A stretch of DNA of 64,000 nt, taken from contig NZ_CP036401.1 in the NCBI RefSeq assembly GCF_004322755.1, positions 1,860,001 to 1,924,000 on the forward strand, in the 5' to 3' direction. The stretch is from Pseudoduganella albidiflava. Its GTDB lineage: Bacteria > Pseudomonadota > Gammaproteobacteria > Burkholderiales > Burkholderiaceae_D. How positions within the stretch are numbered: position 1 is the stretch's first letter; each line of letters starts with the position of its first letter. This document shows, in pieces, positions 34,593 to 43,340 of the stretch. The position numbers were made by a program, and so were the translations under genes. Below the pieces are notes generated by a model that saw only the letters and a program-made list of their open reading frames with translations, did no database searches and had not been told where the DNA came from.

Positions 34593-35603
34593 ATGATCGA
34601 GACCACCGCCATCGAAGCCGATATCGAAGCCGTCCAGCAGCATCTTCCCGGCCCTTTGCCGCTGGAGCGCAAGGCCGTTGACGTGCGCGATATCGGCGTG
34701 CGGGTCGTCCAGCACGACGCCGGAGCGCAATGCATCGATGTGCCGGCGGCGCCCGAGCTGGAGATCATATGGATCGTCTCCGGAGCGGCACGGCTGGCGC
34801 ATCGGGCGGAGGGAGGGGAATGGAGCGAAGCGCCGGTCGTCAAAGGCTCCTTCTGCCTGCGCCCGTCCCGGAGCCCGGCCGAGTTGCGCTGGACCGGCGT
34901 GACCGATGCGCCATTCAGGACGATGCACGTGCAGATCCCGCTGCCGCTGCTGGCGGCGGTACTGCGCGACGTTCGCGGCAAAAGGCTCGACGACATCGCG
35001 CTGCCTGATGCCCCGATCGTGCGGGACGATATTCTCGCCGCCCTGTTCGAACTGCTGCGCACGGTCCTGGCCGACCATCCGCGTCCCTGCAGGAATTTCA
35101 TGCAGGGCATGGCGCAGGCAATCGCTGCGCACGTGATCCGATGCCACGTTCCCTCGGGCGTTACGCCACCCGCGCATGCGGACGGCCTGCCGGGCTGGAA
35201 GCTGCAGCGTGTCGTACGATCGATGCGCGACAGCTTGTCCGAACCCTTCGACCTGGGCAAGCTTGCCGGCGAGGCAAGCCTCAGCCCATTCCACTTCAGC
35301 CGGATGTTCAAGAAGTCGACCGGCATGTCGCCGTCGCGCTATTTCGCACGCCTGCGCATGGAGGAAGCCCGGCGCCTGCTGTGCGAAACCAGCCAACCCG
35401 TCATCGACGTGGCGTTGTCGCTCGGGTACCGCAGTCCAAGCCACTTCGCGCAGGTGTTTCGCGAGGCGACCGGCGTCTCGCCCACCGTGTACCGGCAGGG
35501 CGGGGCGGGGCATCCCGCGTCGGACCTACAGTTCGAAACCGCCGATCGTCATGCCGCCGTCGACGACGAGCAGCTGGCCATGCACGTAACTGGAAGCTGG
35601 TGA
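34593..35603 (+). CDS. AraC-family regulator with cupin sensor, copy 2
   Basis: A 336-residue AraC protein, paralogous to 28185-29087, with shared cupin features (IIWIVSGAARLAHRAEGGEW) and DNA-binding motifs (STGMSPSRYFARLRMEEARRL, SLGYRSPSHFAQVFREATG). The ATG at 34593 is used; a TTG five codons upstream is the alternative. The last 26 codons run beyond the normal end of the family and overlap the convergent short-chain dehydrogenase gene by 78 bp, probably because the original stop was lost or moved. Confidence 0.88.
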   Translation: MIETTAIEADIEAVQQHLPGPLPLERKAVDVRDIGVRVVQHDAGAQCIDVPAAPELEIIWIVSGAARLAHRAEGGEWSEAPVVKGSFCLRPSRSPAELRWTGVTDAPFRTMHVQIPLPLLAAVLRDVRGKRLDDIALPDAPIVRDDILAALFELLRTVLADHPRPCRNFMQGMAQAIAAHVIRCHVPSGVTPPAHADGLPGWKLQRVVRSMRDSLSEPFDLGKLAGEASLSPFHFSRMFKKSTGMSPSRYFARLRMEEARRLLCETSQPVIDVALSLGYRSPSHFAQVFREATGVSPTVYRQGGAGHPASDLQFETADRHAAVDDEQLAMHVTGSW

Positions 35604-36296
35604 CGACAGCCACAGCGCCGCTTCGGCGATCTCGCCCGGATGCGCGCCCCGTTTCGCCGGGATCGCACGGCTGGCCAGCGCGGCGAATGCCGGATTCTGC
35701 GCGCTGTTCGCGACCACCATCGGCGTCTCGGTCCAGCCCGGCGCGATCGCATTGACCCGTACGCCACGCGCGGCATTCTCCATCGCGGCCACGCGGGTCA
35801 GTCCCTGCACGCCGTGCTTCGAGGCAGCGTAGGCGCTCATGCCGGCCGGGCCGGTGATCGCCGCCACGGATGCCGTGTTGACGATGGTGCCGCCCTGGCG
35901 CAGCAGAAGCGGAATCTCGTATTTCATGCCGAGGAAGACGCTGCGCAGGTTGACACCGACCACGCGGTCGAAATCGTCCACCGGGTAGTCCTCGATGCGA
36001 TGCGTGCCGCCCGTGATGCCGGCGTTGTTGAACGCCGCGTCCAGGCGTCCCTGCTCGCGGTCGATGCGTGCCAGCAGCGTCGCCACATCGTCCTCCTGCG
36101 CCACGTTGACGACCGCCGTGCGCAGTTCGCCGCCGGCTGCGCGGGCCAGGGCGTGCGTTTCTTCCAGCCCGCTCGCGTTCAGGTCGGCGGCATACACCAG
36201 CGCGCCGGCTTGCGCGAAGCGCAGCGCCGCCTCCCTGCCGATGCCGGATCCGGCGCCCGTGACCAGCACTACTTTTCCGTGAAAATCGTGTTCCAT
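35526..36296 (-). CDS. Short-chain dehydrogenase/reductase
   Basis: A 256-residue SDR. It has TGAGSGIGREAAL, FNNAG, the catalytic Ser in NTASVAA and Tyr/Lys in YAASKHGV, ending GQLLVVDGGMTI. The D after the second strand (YAADLN) suggests NAD. It overlaps the tail of AraC copy 2 by 78 bp. The upstream DNA (GAATCCATCATAGGC, about 36321-36335) resembles the -10 part of the doxX/pirin promoter module. Confidence 0.92.
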   Translation of the reverse strand: MEHDFHGKVVLVTGAGSGIGREAALRFAQAGALVYAADLNASGLEETHALARAAGGELRTAVVNVAQEDDVATLLARIDREQGRLDAAFNNAGITGGTHRIEDYPVDDFDRVVGVNLRSVFLGMKYEIPLLLRQGGTIVNTASVAAITGPAGMSAYAASKHGVQGLTRVAAMENAARGVRVNAIAPGWTETPMVVANSAQNPAFAALASRAIPAKRGAHPGEIAEAALWLSSPASSYVHGQLLVVDGGMTIGGFEL

Positions 36297-36399
36297 GATG
36301 TGCTCCGTTGGTGTTCGATGAATCCATCATAGGCACCCATGGAGCGCCGATAAATGGCCCGTCGCGGGAGGCACAATTCCGGCGACGGGGATAATCGCG

Positions 36400-37005
36400 T
36401 CAGCGCGGCGGGAACAGCTTCGCCGCGGTCTTCGCTACCAGGCCGCCCTGGTGGCGGGCGCCGGCCAGGTCGATTTCGCTGGGCTGCCGCTGGCCCTGGC
36501 CGCCGGCGATCGTCGTGGCGCCGTACGGGCTGCCGCCCACCACCTCGTCGATCGACATCTGGCCCTGGTGGCTGTAGGGCAGGCCGACGATCGTCATGCC
36601 GAAATGCAGCAGGTTGGTGATGATCGAGAACAGCGTCTGTTCCTGCCCGCCGTGCTGGGTGGCGGTGGAGGTGAACGCCGCGCCCACCTTGCCGTTCAGC
36701 GCGCCGCGCGCCCACAGGCCGCCGGTCTGGTCGAGGAAGGCCGCCATCTGGGACGGCATGCGGCCGTAGCGCGTCGGCGCGCCGATAACGATCGCATCAT
36801 AGTGTTCCAGCTCCGCCACCGTGGCCACCTGGGCCTGCTGGTCGACCTTGAAGTGGGCCGATGCGGCGATCTCGTTCGGTACCGTTTCGGGCACGCGCCG
36901 GATATCGACTTCCGCTCCTTCCGCGCGGGCGCCTTCCGCGACGGCTTGCGCCATCGTTTCGATGTGGCCATACGACGAGTAATACAGGACGAGGACTTTG
37001 GGCAT
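36400..37005 (-). CDS. wrbA: NAD(P)H:quinone oxidoreductase WrbA
   Basis: A flavodoxin-fold protein of 201 residues, typical WrbA length. FMN-binding features are [23 protein letters not shown] and [13 protein letters not shown]. WrbA performs two-electron reduction of quinones, avoiding semiquinones. The ATG at 37005 follows GGAG. It lies just downstream of a short-chain dehydrogenase in the same direction and divergent from an AraC regulator. Being in the quinone/redox cluster fits its role. Confidence 0.93.
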   Translation of the reverse strand: MPKVLVLYYSSYGHIETMAQAVAEGARAEGAEVDIRRVPETVPNEIAASAHFKVDQQAQVATVAELEHYDAIVIGAPTRYGRMPSQMAAFLDQTGGLWARGALNGKVGAAFTSTATQHGGQEQTLFSIITNLLHFGMTIVGLPYSHQGQMSIDEVVGGSPYGATTIAGGQGQRQPSEIDLAGARHQGGLVAKTAAKLFPPR

Positions 37006-37301
37006 TGCGATCTCCGGGTGATGGGTGTCAGAAGTAACCGGCAGCGCCTTCGGGCGCCGCCGCGTCAACGGCAGTATCAGCCCTGCGTATCCCTCTGGAA
37101 ATGCCCGATTGCATGGCCGGTTTGCCCGATCGTGCAATCGACCGGCCCCGGACGCGCTTCCTTGCAACGAAGCAGCAAGCGGCCGATACCGGCAGCAATA
37201 TCGCGACGGGTCCCAATACTTTCCCCAGCGACACTAGGAGCACATTTGGCGTCACTCCGCTGGCGCAACTTCGCCGGCGGCACATCACTGGAGGACCACA
37301 C

Positions 37302-38219
37302 ATGCATGCGAACCTGGAACGACGCCTCGTCGACCTGCTCGACGCGGGCACCGTTGCCAACGACGTCGGCTCCTGCGGCCTGGACGGTGTCCACTTGCTG
37401 CGCAACGCCGACCTGACGACGCCGGCCGGCCGTTTCCCGGCCATCGTGATCGGCCGGTTCCACGCGGACTGCCCGGATGGCAAGCCACGGCCGCTGCAAT
37501 GCCTGGTGCTGCCATCGGCACTGTCCATGGTGCCGCCCGGCTGCGCGATGGCATCGCTGGGCGTGCGCTTCGACATCGACCTGAAGGCCGCGGCGGAGAT
37601 CATGCTGCTGCTGCCGGCCACTGCATCCCATGCCGGGCCGGGCGAGGGCGGCGCCGTCCCGATGGTGCTTGACGATGCGGTGGCTGACCCGCTGCTGCGC
37701 TTGCTGCAGGCGCTGCGTTCGCCCACCGACACACGCGTGCTGGGTCCGGCCATCGTGCGCGAGGTGCTGTACCGCGTGATGGTGGGCCCGCAGGGTGGGG
37801 CGGTGCATGCGGCGTTGGCCCAGCACCGCCACGCAGGGCGCGTGGGCAAGGCGCTGCGGCGCATCCATGCCGACTACCACCAGGCGGTCGACGTTCCTTC
37901 GCTGGCAGCCGAAGCCGGCATGAGCGTCACGGCATTCCACGCCCACTTCAAGGCCCTGACACTGACGACGCCGATGCAATACCTGAAGTCGACCCGGTTG
38001 CGCCATGCCCGGCTGCTGATGGCCCGCGATGGCGTCAGCGCCGCCTGCGCGTCGCGCCTGGTCGGCTACGAGAGCTGCTCCCAGTTCAGCCGCGAATTCA
38101 AGCGCCTGTTCGGCCGCAGCCCCGCCCGTGAAGCTTCCGCGCTGCGCACCACGCTGGCATGCAGCGTCCCTCCGAGTCGTTCGATTGTCATCAATATGGG
38201 AATAGTGAAGCAGTATTAA
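37302..38219 (+). CDS. AraC-family regulator (AraC_N cupin type, YqhC/GadX-like)
   Basis: A 305-residue AraC protein. The N-terminal domain holds the PAIVIGRFHADCP and SLGVRFDID stretches of the AraC_N family found in YqhC-like aldehyde regulators. The C-terminal part has the two helix-turn-helix motifs (LAAEAGMSVTAFHAHFKALT, RLVGYESCSQFSREFKRLFG). ATG 37302 follows GGAGG. The final codons overlap the conserved promoter module of the downstream operon (38185-38263), so gene end and operator are interlocked. It is likely the regulator of wrbA and/or that operon. The 296-bp region between it and wrbA shows no gene. Confidence 0.9.
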   Translation: MHANLERRLVDLLDAGTVANDVGSCGLDGVHLLRNADLTTPAGRFPAIVIGRFHADCPDGKPRPLQCLVLPSALSMVPPGCAMASLGVRFDIDLKAAAEIMLLLPATASHAGPGEGGAVPMVLDDAVADPLLRLLQALRSPTDTRVLGPAIVREVLYRVMVGPQGGAVHAALAQHRHAGRVGKALRRIHADYHQAVDVPSLAAEAGMSVTAFHAHFKALTLTTPMQYLKSTRLRHARLLMARDGVSAACASRLVGYESCSQFSREFKRLFGRSPAREASALRTTLACSVPPSRSIVINMGIVKQY

Positions 38220-38263
38220 TCGCATTTATCACTGCATCCTGGCCCACTACACTGATCCCATCA
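38185..38263 (+). promoter_or_regulatory. Promoter module B, shared with 23565-23643
   Basis: Gap-free 79-bp alignment with the region ahead of the quinone reductase, with a strong block GGGAATAGTGAAGC, GCATTTATC and CCCATCA. Its first 35 bp are also the last codons of the AraC gene. A -10 like TACACT precedes CCCATCA. Confidence 0.6.
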
Positions 38264-38303
38264 GCGCAGGAAACGCGCTCTCAACGACCTCAAGGAGAAC
38301 ACC

Positions 38304-38936
38304 ATGAACACCACGACCAATACTGCGACCAGCACCGTCAAGTCCGTCGGCATCATCGGCGCCGGCGCCATCGGCCAGGCCATCGCCAAACAGCTCGTGC
38401 GGGCCGGCATCGACGTCATTCTCAGCAACAGCCGCGGCCCGGCGTCGCTGGCCGGTGCTGTCGACGCGCTCGGCCCACATGCCACCGCCGGCACGCCGCA
38501 ACAGGCGGCGCAGGCCGACATCGTGTTCGTCAGCGTGAACTGGTCGCGCCTGGAAGAGGCGCTGGCCGGCATCGACTGGACCGGCCGCATCGTCATCGAT
38601 GCCAACAACCCGGTGCTGCTGCCGGGCTACCGCCTGGCCGAACTGGGCGGACGCAATTCCAGCCAAGTGTTCGCCAGCCTGGTGCCGGGTGCCCGGGTGG
38701 TCAAGGCCTTCAACACGCTGCTGGCCGCCGTGCTGGCCAGCGACCCCCACGAAGGTGGCGGGCGCCGCGTGGTGTTCCAGTCGGGCGACGACCGCGAAGC
38801 GAAAGCCGTGGTGGCCGGCCTGATCGAACGCCTGGGTTTCGCCGGCATCGACCTGGGCAGCCTGGAAGTGGGCGGCGCGCTGCAGCAATTCCCCGGCGGC
38901 GTGCTGCCGGCGGTCAATCTCGTGAAACTGGGCTGA
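38304..38936 (+). CDS. F420-dependent-reductase-like NAD(P)-binding protein
   Basis: A 210-residue Rossmann-fold protein of the NADPH-dependent F420 reductase / NAD-binding family. Features are GIIGAGAIGQAIAKQLVRAG near residue 15, VDANNPV (about 98) and the KAFNTL motif near 135. In organisms without F420 these proteins have unassigned NAD(P)H roles. An AAGGAG site precedes the ATG. It is the first gene of an operon with the ester-cyclase-like and short-chain-dehydrogenase genes. Confidence 0.88.
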   Translation: MNTTTNTATSTVKSVGIIGAGAIGQAIAKQLVRAGIDVILSNSRGPASLAGAVDALGPHATAGTPQQAAQADIVFVSVNWSRLEEALAGIDWTGRIVIDANNPVLLPGYRLAELGGRNSSQVFASLVPGARVVKAFNTLLAAVLASDPHEGGGRRVVFQSGDDREAKAVVAGLIERLGFAGIDLGSLEVGGALQQFPGGVLPAVNLVKLG

Positions 38937-38960
38937 GCCCTTCAACGCTAGGAGCATGAC

Positions 38961-39407
38961 ATGAATACCCTTACCGACATCGGCGCCATCGCCAAGGCCG
39001 TGGTCCGCCGCAATACCGAGGAAGTGCAGGGCGGTGGCGACTTCGCGCTGTTCGACGAGCTGTTCGCCGACGATTTCGTCGACCACACGCCGCAACCGGG
39101 CGGTACGCCGGACAAGGCCGGCGCCCGCACGCTGTACGCGGCGCTGCGCCAGGCCTTCCCGGACTTCCACGCGGACATCCACTGGCAGTCCGTCGAAGGC
39201 GACCGGGTCACCACGTTCAAGACCTACCACGGCACCCACGAGGGCGTGCTGTTCGGGCTGGCGCCCACGGGCCGCAAGGTGCAGTTCGATACGGTGGACG
39301 TGATGCGCGTGCAGGATGGCCGCATCACCGAGCATTGGGGCGTGGCGCATCTCTATTCGCTGCTGCAGCAACTGAATGCACTGCCGGCCATGTTCCCGGC
39401 CGCCTGA
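38961..39407 (+). CDS. Ester cyclase / SnoaL-like protein
   Basis: A 148-residue protein of the NTF2-like SnoaL family. Features are LFDELFADDFVDHTPQPGGTPDK, DFHADIHWQSVEGDRVTTFKTYHGTHEG and the His-containing EHWGVAHLYSLLQQL. Members are small hydrolase/cyclase-type folds with varied roles. It lies 24 bp after the F420-reductase-like gene and 34 bp before a short-chain dehydrogenase, so it is part of the same operon. Confidence 0.88.
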   Translation: MNTLTDIGAIAKAVVRRNTEEVQGGGDFALFDELFADDFVDHTPQPGGTPDKAGARTLYAALRQAFPDFHADIHWQSVEGDRVTTFKTYHGTHEGVLFGLAPTGRKVQFDTVDVMRVQDGRITEHWGVAHLYSLLQQLNALPAMFPAA

Positions 39408-39441
39408 ACGACCCTCACACGACCCTCACCAGGAGAAAGCA

Positions 39442-40212
39442 ATGAGCAACCTTTTACAGGACAAAGTCGTCATCGTCACCGGCGCCGCCAGCGGCATCGG
39501 CCGCGCCATCGCCATCTCGGCGGCCCGGCATGGCGCAAAGGCGGTGCTGGTATCGGATATCGCCGAACTGCCGCGCGAGGGGGGAACTCCCACCACCCGG
39601 GAGATCGAGGCGCTGGGCGTGGCCACGCGTTTCGTGCAGGCCGACGTGAGCCGCAAGGCCGATGTCGACCGGCTCGTCGAGGCCGCGGCGGCATTCGGCG
39701 GCGTGGACGTGATGGTGGCCAATGCCGGCATCACGGCGCGCGATGACGGCGCCGACGTGAGCGAGGAAAGCTACCGCCGCCTGATGGCCGTGAACCTGGA
39801 CGGCACGCTGTTCTCGGCGCAGGCCGCGGCGCGGCAGATGAAGGCGAACGGCAAGGCCGGCAGCATCGTGCTGATGGCCAGCATGGGCGGCATCGTCGGC
39901 GCCGGCATGACGGTGGCCTATTCCACCAGCAAGGGCGGCGTGGTGCTGATGGCCAAATCGCTGGCCGATGCGCTGGGGCCGGACGCCATCCGCGTCAACG
40001 CGGTGGCGCCGGGCACGATCGACACGCACCTGCTGCGCACCGCGGCCGGCATCGCCGAGGCGGCCGAAGGCTTCCGCCAGCGCACGCCGCTGCGCCGTCT
40101 CGGCAAGCCCGAGGAGATCGGCGACGCGGTGGTCTGGCTGGGCTCCGACATGTCCAGCTACGTGACCGGTATCGCGCTGCAGGTCGATGGCGGACTGCTC
40201 GCCGTGATCTGA
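39442..40212 (+). CDS. Short-chain dehydrogenase/reductase
   Basis: A 256-residue SDR with TGAASGIGRAIAIS, VANAG, Ser in LMASMGG and YSTSKGGV, ending LQVDGGLLAVI. An ATG at 39442 follows AGGAG. It is the third gene of the operon beginning at 38304. Substrate unknown. Confidence 0.92.
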   Translation: MSNLLQDKVVIVTGAASGIGRAIAISAARHGAKAVLVSDIAELPREGGTPTTREIEALGVATRFVQADVSRKADVDRLVEAAAAFGGVDVMVANAGITARDDGADVSEESYRRLMAVNLDGTLFSAQAAARQMKANGKAGSIVLMASMGGIVGAGMTVAYSTSKGGVVLMAKSLADALGPDAIRVNAVAPGTIDTHLLRTAAGIAEAAEGFRQRTPLRRLGKPEEIGDAVVWLGSDMSSYVTGIALQVDGGLLAVI

Positions 40213-40324
40213 CGTTTTACCGGCCGGCTCCCGGCAGCAAAATGCCGACAGCCGGCGCAACGGCACGGCGGACAAGCAGGCGGCGTTATCCGATGATGTC
40301 TCCATCGACATTACGGAGGACATC

Positions 40325-40864
40325 ATGAAACACGCCGCCATGGCTTTCACCGCCGCCCTGCTGTTCGCCCCGGCCTGGGCCGCCGACCTGCGCACCGATT
40401 GCCCGCTGTCGGGCAAGGACGGCGCGGCCGCGCTGCACCGGGACTGGGTGATGACCGGATGGGAGCGTGCAGCAGGCGATCCCGAGTTCAACTTCCGGAA
40501 GGATCTCGCCCGCTGGTACGACTTCACCAGCACGGACCTGAGCCTGTTCGACGACTTCGATCCCGAACTGCGCGTGCGCACCACGGCCGACGACTACGGC
40601 AAGGTCTGGTACGGCCTGGTGCCGAAGTTCAAGAGCGTGCACCACAAGATCACCGAGGAGCCGCACGCGGTCGCCGTCGGCCCCGGCTACAGCCATTCTG
40701 TGCTGGAGTTCGTGTTCGAGGTGACGCCGAAACAGGGCGACGTCATGCACCTGGTCTCCCGCACCTCGATCCTGTGGCGCTGCACTCCCGCCGGATGGAA
40801 GATCTACAAGGAGCACAACTCGGCACGGCCAACGACGGCTGCCGCCTGGCGGAACGCCAAATGA
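40325..40864 (+). CDS. Exported NTF2-like (SnoaL/DUF4440-like) protein
   Basis: A 179-residue protein with a clear signal peptide (MKHAAMAFTAALLFAPAWAA). The mature part (WYDFTSTDLSLFDDFDPELR, HAVAVGPGYSHSVLEFVFEV, RTSILWRCTPAGWKIYKEHNS) fits the NTF2-like fold. GGAGG precedes the ATG by five bases. It follows the SDR operon (gap 112 bp) in the same direction and ends in a strong terminator. No catalytic role can be assigned. Confidence 0.75.
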   Translation: MKHAAMAFTAALLFAPAWAADLRTDCPLSGKDGAAALHRDWVMTGWERAAGDPEFNFRKDLARWYDFTSTDLSLFDDFDPELRVRTTADDYGKVWYGLVPKFKSVHHKITEEPHAVAVGPGYSHSVLEFVFEVTPKQGDVMHLVSRTSILWRCTPAGWKIYKEHNSARPTTAAAWRNAK

Positions 40865-40872
40865 TCCGGGAT

Positions 40873-40900
40873 GGCCGGCACCTGCGGCCGGCCTTTTTTT
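40873..40900 (+). terminator. Intrinsic terminator after the NTF2-like gene
   Basis: Stem GGCCGGC / GCCGGCC (40873-40879 and 40887-40893) followed by seven T. The rest of the 40865-41208 gap shows no gene; it contains a TTTC...GAAA-like sequence (40898-40912) that partly uses the T-run. Confidence 0.9.
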
Positions 40901-41208
40901 CAAAATAGAAAACATTCTACATTTGCGAAAGATTTGCCTACGCCAGACCCCAGGATCTCGCGATCCCGCTGCGCTCGACGACACACATGTCCCGATCCCG
41001 GTCTTTCAACCTCATGCAAGTGCTTCGTTTAACCAAACCCATCGATGAACGATCTCTCGCTTGCCACCATGCCGAGGCGGCATGATCGCCATTGCGCTCC
41101 GGCAGAACGGGTCGTTCGCGCGCCGAGAGTGCGCGTCGATATCGCTCCGGGGAGGCAGGAGCTCCCCGGCCACTGACCTGCCTATGCTTCCTGCTATGGA
41201 CGCAGGTC

Positions 41209-41976
41209 TCACTTGCCCCATTCGGGCCCGCCATCGGTGGCGGTCTGTCCGCCATCGACCGGCAATGCCGCGCCGGTGATGAATTTCGCCTCGTCGCTGG
41301 CCAGGAAGGCGATGGCGGCGGCGACCTCCGAAGGTTCGCCCGCACGCCGCAGCGGAATGCGCTCCCAGGCCTTCTCCAGCAGGGCGTCGTCCTTCATGAT
41401 TTCGCTGACCATGTCGGTGACCGTCAGTCCCGGGCAAACCGTGTTGGCACGCACGCCGGCCTTGCCGGCGTCGCACGCCACCGAGCGTGTCAGGTTCGCC
41501 ACCGCCGCCTTCGCCGCGCAGTAGGCCGCATGGCTCCAGCCACCGCCGAGCGACGAGACGGAGCCCACATTGACGACCGAGCCCCGGGTCTTTTCAAGGT
41601 GCGGCAGGGCGGCGCGGATCATGTAGAACACGCTGTCCAGGTCGGCGCCGATGCACGCACGCCAGGTCTCGTCATCCGTTTCGGCGACGCTGCCGACGAT
41701 GTTCGCACCGGCGTTGTTGACCAGGGTATCGAGCCGGCCGAAGCGCTCCACCGTGGCCGCCACGAGCCGTGCGCATTCGCCGCTGTCGGAGACATCGGCC
41801 GTCACGGCCAGCGTCCGGTCGGCCGGCAGTTCGGCCACGAGCTTGTGCAGCTTGTCGGCGTTGCGGCCGGCAATGACGACCCTGGCGCCTTCGGCACTGA
41901 AGCGTTTTGCCGCCGCGGCGCCGATGCCGGAACCACCGCCGGTTACCAGTACAACCTTGTTGTCGAATCGTTGCAT
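41209..41976 (-). CDS. Short-chain dehydrogenase/reductase
   Basis: A 255-residue SDR with TGGGSGIGAAAAKRF, NNAG, catalytic Ser in VGSVSSLGG and Tyr/Lys in YCAAKAAV, ending TGAALPVDGGQTA. AGGAGG precedes the ATG at 41976, chosen over an in-frame ATG at 42009. It is the last gene of a leftward run with another SDR (gap 29 bp), the ABM protein and possibly doxX copy 2. Confidence 0.92.
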   Translation of the reverse strand: MQRFDNKVVLVTGGGSGIGAAAAKRFSAEGARVVIAGRNADKLHKLVAELPADRTLAVTADVSDSGECARLVAATVERFGRLDTLVNNAGANIVGSVAETDDETWRACIGADLDSVFYMIRAALPHLEKTRGSVVNVGSVSSLGGGWSHAAYCAAKAAVANLTRSVACDAGKAGVRANTVCPGLTVTDMVSEIMKDDALLEKAWERIPLRRAGEPSEVAAAIAFLASDEAKFITGAALPVDGGQTATDGGPEWGK

Positions 41977-42005
41977 GATGTCCTCCTTGTGAAGTTGTCG
42001 CCAAG

Positions 42006-42857
42006 TCATGTGGAAAGTCGGTCCCGCGGGAAGTCGGCGCCGCGCGCGGCAGGTTCCCAGTCGATGAAGTCGCGCCTCAGCGTCTCCAGCCGTTTCAGCG
42101 CCTCGTCCACCGCTTCGTTGCCGAGCAACAGGCGGCCGGGAGGCCGTTCGGCGTTGACCGCGGCGGCGATGGCCCGTGCCGCGCGGGCAGGATCGCCAGC
42201 CTGGTGGCCGACGGATTCCCGGTAGGCGCGCCGTGCCGCGCCCGCGGTCGCGTCATAGTCGGCGATGGTCGATTCCGGCTCGGCCGAAGCACCCGCCCAT
42301 TCGGTGCGGAAGGCGCTCGGTTCGACCGTCATCACGTGGATGCCGAGGGGCTGGAGTTCCGTGCGCAAGGCATCCGACAGGCCTTCGACGGCGAACTTGC
42401 TGGCGCAGTAGTAGCCGACCGCCGGATAGCCGATGAAGCCGCCGATCGAGGTGAGGTTGACGATCGTTCCTGTGCGGCGCTGGCGCAGGTGGGGCAGCAG
42501 CGCGTGGATGGTGCGTGCGGTGCCGAAGAAGTTCACCTCGAACAGCGCGCGCACGTCTTCCTCGTCGCTCTCCTCGACCGCCGCGAAGTAGCCGCTGCCG
42601 GCGTTGTTGACCAGGACGTCGACATGGCCGAAGCGTTCGAGCGCCGCCGCCACGCAACGCTCGACGCTGGCCGCGTCGGTGACGTCCATCGGCAGCAGGA
42701 GCGCGTTCGGACGGTCCCTGAATTCATCGAGCTGTTCGGGCTTGCGCGCGGTCGCGACGACGCGGCGGCCACTGTCGAGCAGGTGGCGGGCCAGGCTGCG
42801 GCCGAAACCGGTCGAACAGCCGGTGATCAGCCACACTTGGGAAGGCTGCTTGTCCAT
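42006..42857 (-). CDS. Short-chain dehydrogenase (NADP, classical type)
   Basis: A 283-residue SDR of the larger retinol-dehydrogenase-like subgroup. Features are ITGCSTGFGRSLAR, ATARKPEQL (Arg after the second strand, favouring NADP), NNAGSGYFA, LTSIGG and YYCASKFAV. It has a longer C-terminus than the others, ending RDFIDWEPAA. The ATG at 42857 lies close after the ABM stop. It is part of the leftward operon. Confidence 0.9.
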   Translation of the reverse strand: MDKQPSQVWLITGCSTGFGRSLARHLLDSGRRVVATARKPEQLDEFRDRPNALLLPMDVTDAASVERCVAAALERFGHVDVLVNNAGSGYFAAVEESDEEDVRALFEVNFFGTARTIHALLPHLRQRRTGTIVNLTSIGGFIGYPAVGYYCASKFAVEGLSDALRTELQPLGIHVMTVEPSAFRTEWAGASAEPESTIADYDATAGAARRAYRESVGHQAGDPARAARAIAAAVNAERPPGRLLLGNEAVDEALKRLETLRRDFIDWEPAARGADFPRDRLST

Positions 42858-42867
42858 GGCGGCCTCC

Positions 42868-43191
42868 TCAAATCGGTCGGGATTGCTCGGCGCTGCCCGG
42901 CGAACGCAGCGCGTAGCCGCGCAGGTCCGGGTCGCCGGCGCACAGGTCCGGCACGGCGGCAAGGAAGCGCGTGACGTACGGCGTGGCCATGTGGAAGTCG
43001 AAATCGCCGCGCGAGCGCCATTGCTCGAACACCAGCCAGGTGTCGGGTGCATCGATGGCCTGGCAGATCTCGTATTGCAGGTTGCCGGGTTCGGCGCGGC
43101 TGAGGGAAACCAGGGACAGCAGCGCGCTGCCCAATGCGGCCGATTGGCCCGGCCGCGCCTGGAAGCTGGCGACGTTGATCAGGATGCTCAT
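42868..43191 (-). CDS. Antibiotic-biosynthesis-monooxygenase (ABM) domain protein
   Basis: A 107-residue ferredoxin-fold protein of the ABM/YgiN quinol monooxygenase type. Features are INVASFQARPGQSAAL, SRAEPGNLQYEI, WLVFEQWRS and the His in DFHMATPYVTRF. Such proteins oxidise quinols or bind haem. It starts after AAGGAG and sits between doxX copy 2 and an SDR, 149 bp and 10 bp away. It fits the quinone-linked theme of the region. Confidence 0.88.
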   Translation of the reverse strand: MSILINVASFQARPGQSAALGSALLSLVSLSRAEPGNLQYEICQAIDAPDTWLVFEQWRSRGDFDFHMATPYVTRFLAAVPDLCAGDPDLRGYALRSPGSAEQSRPI

Positions 43192-43340
43192 TGGATTCTC
43201 CTTGGTGGTTGACCGTGGAGAGATCTTGCCGCCGCGTGCTGCCGCTGTCCGTCGCATGCTTGCGCGTGCTGTCGCGAATTTGCGGCGCTGCCGCGCCGCG
43301 AATCCGCTGCCGGCCGGATGAAACCGACCGGGGATAACGC

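Noticed and set aside
40898..40912. Fourth TTTC-GAAA box (TTTCAAAATAGAAAA)
   Set aside because: The spacing is N6, it overlaps a terminator T-run and no gene starts near it; probably chance.
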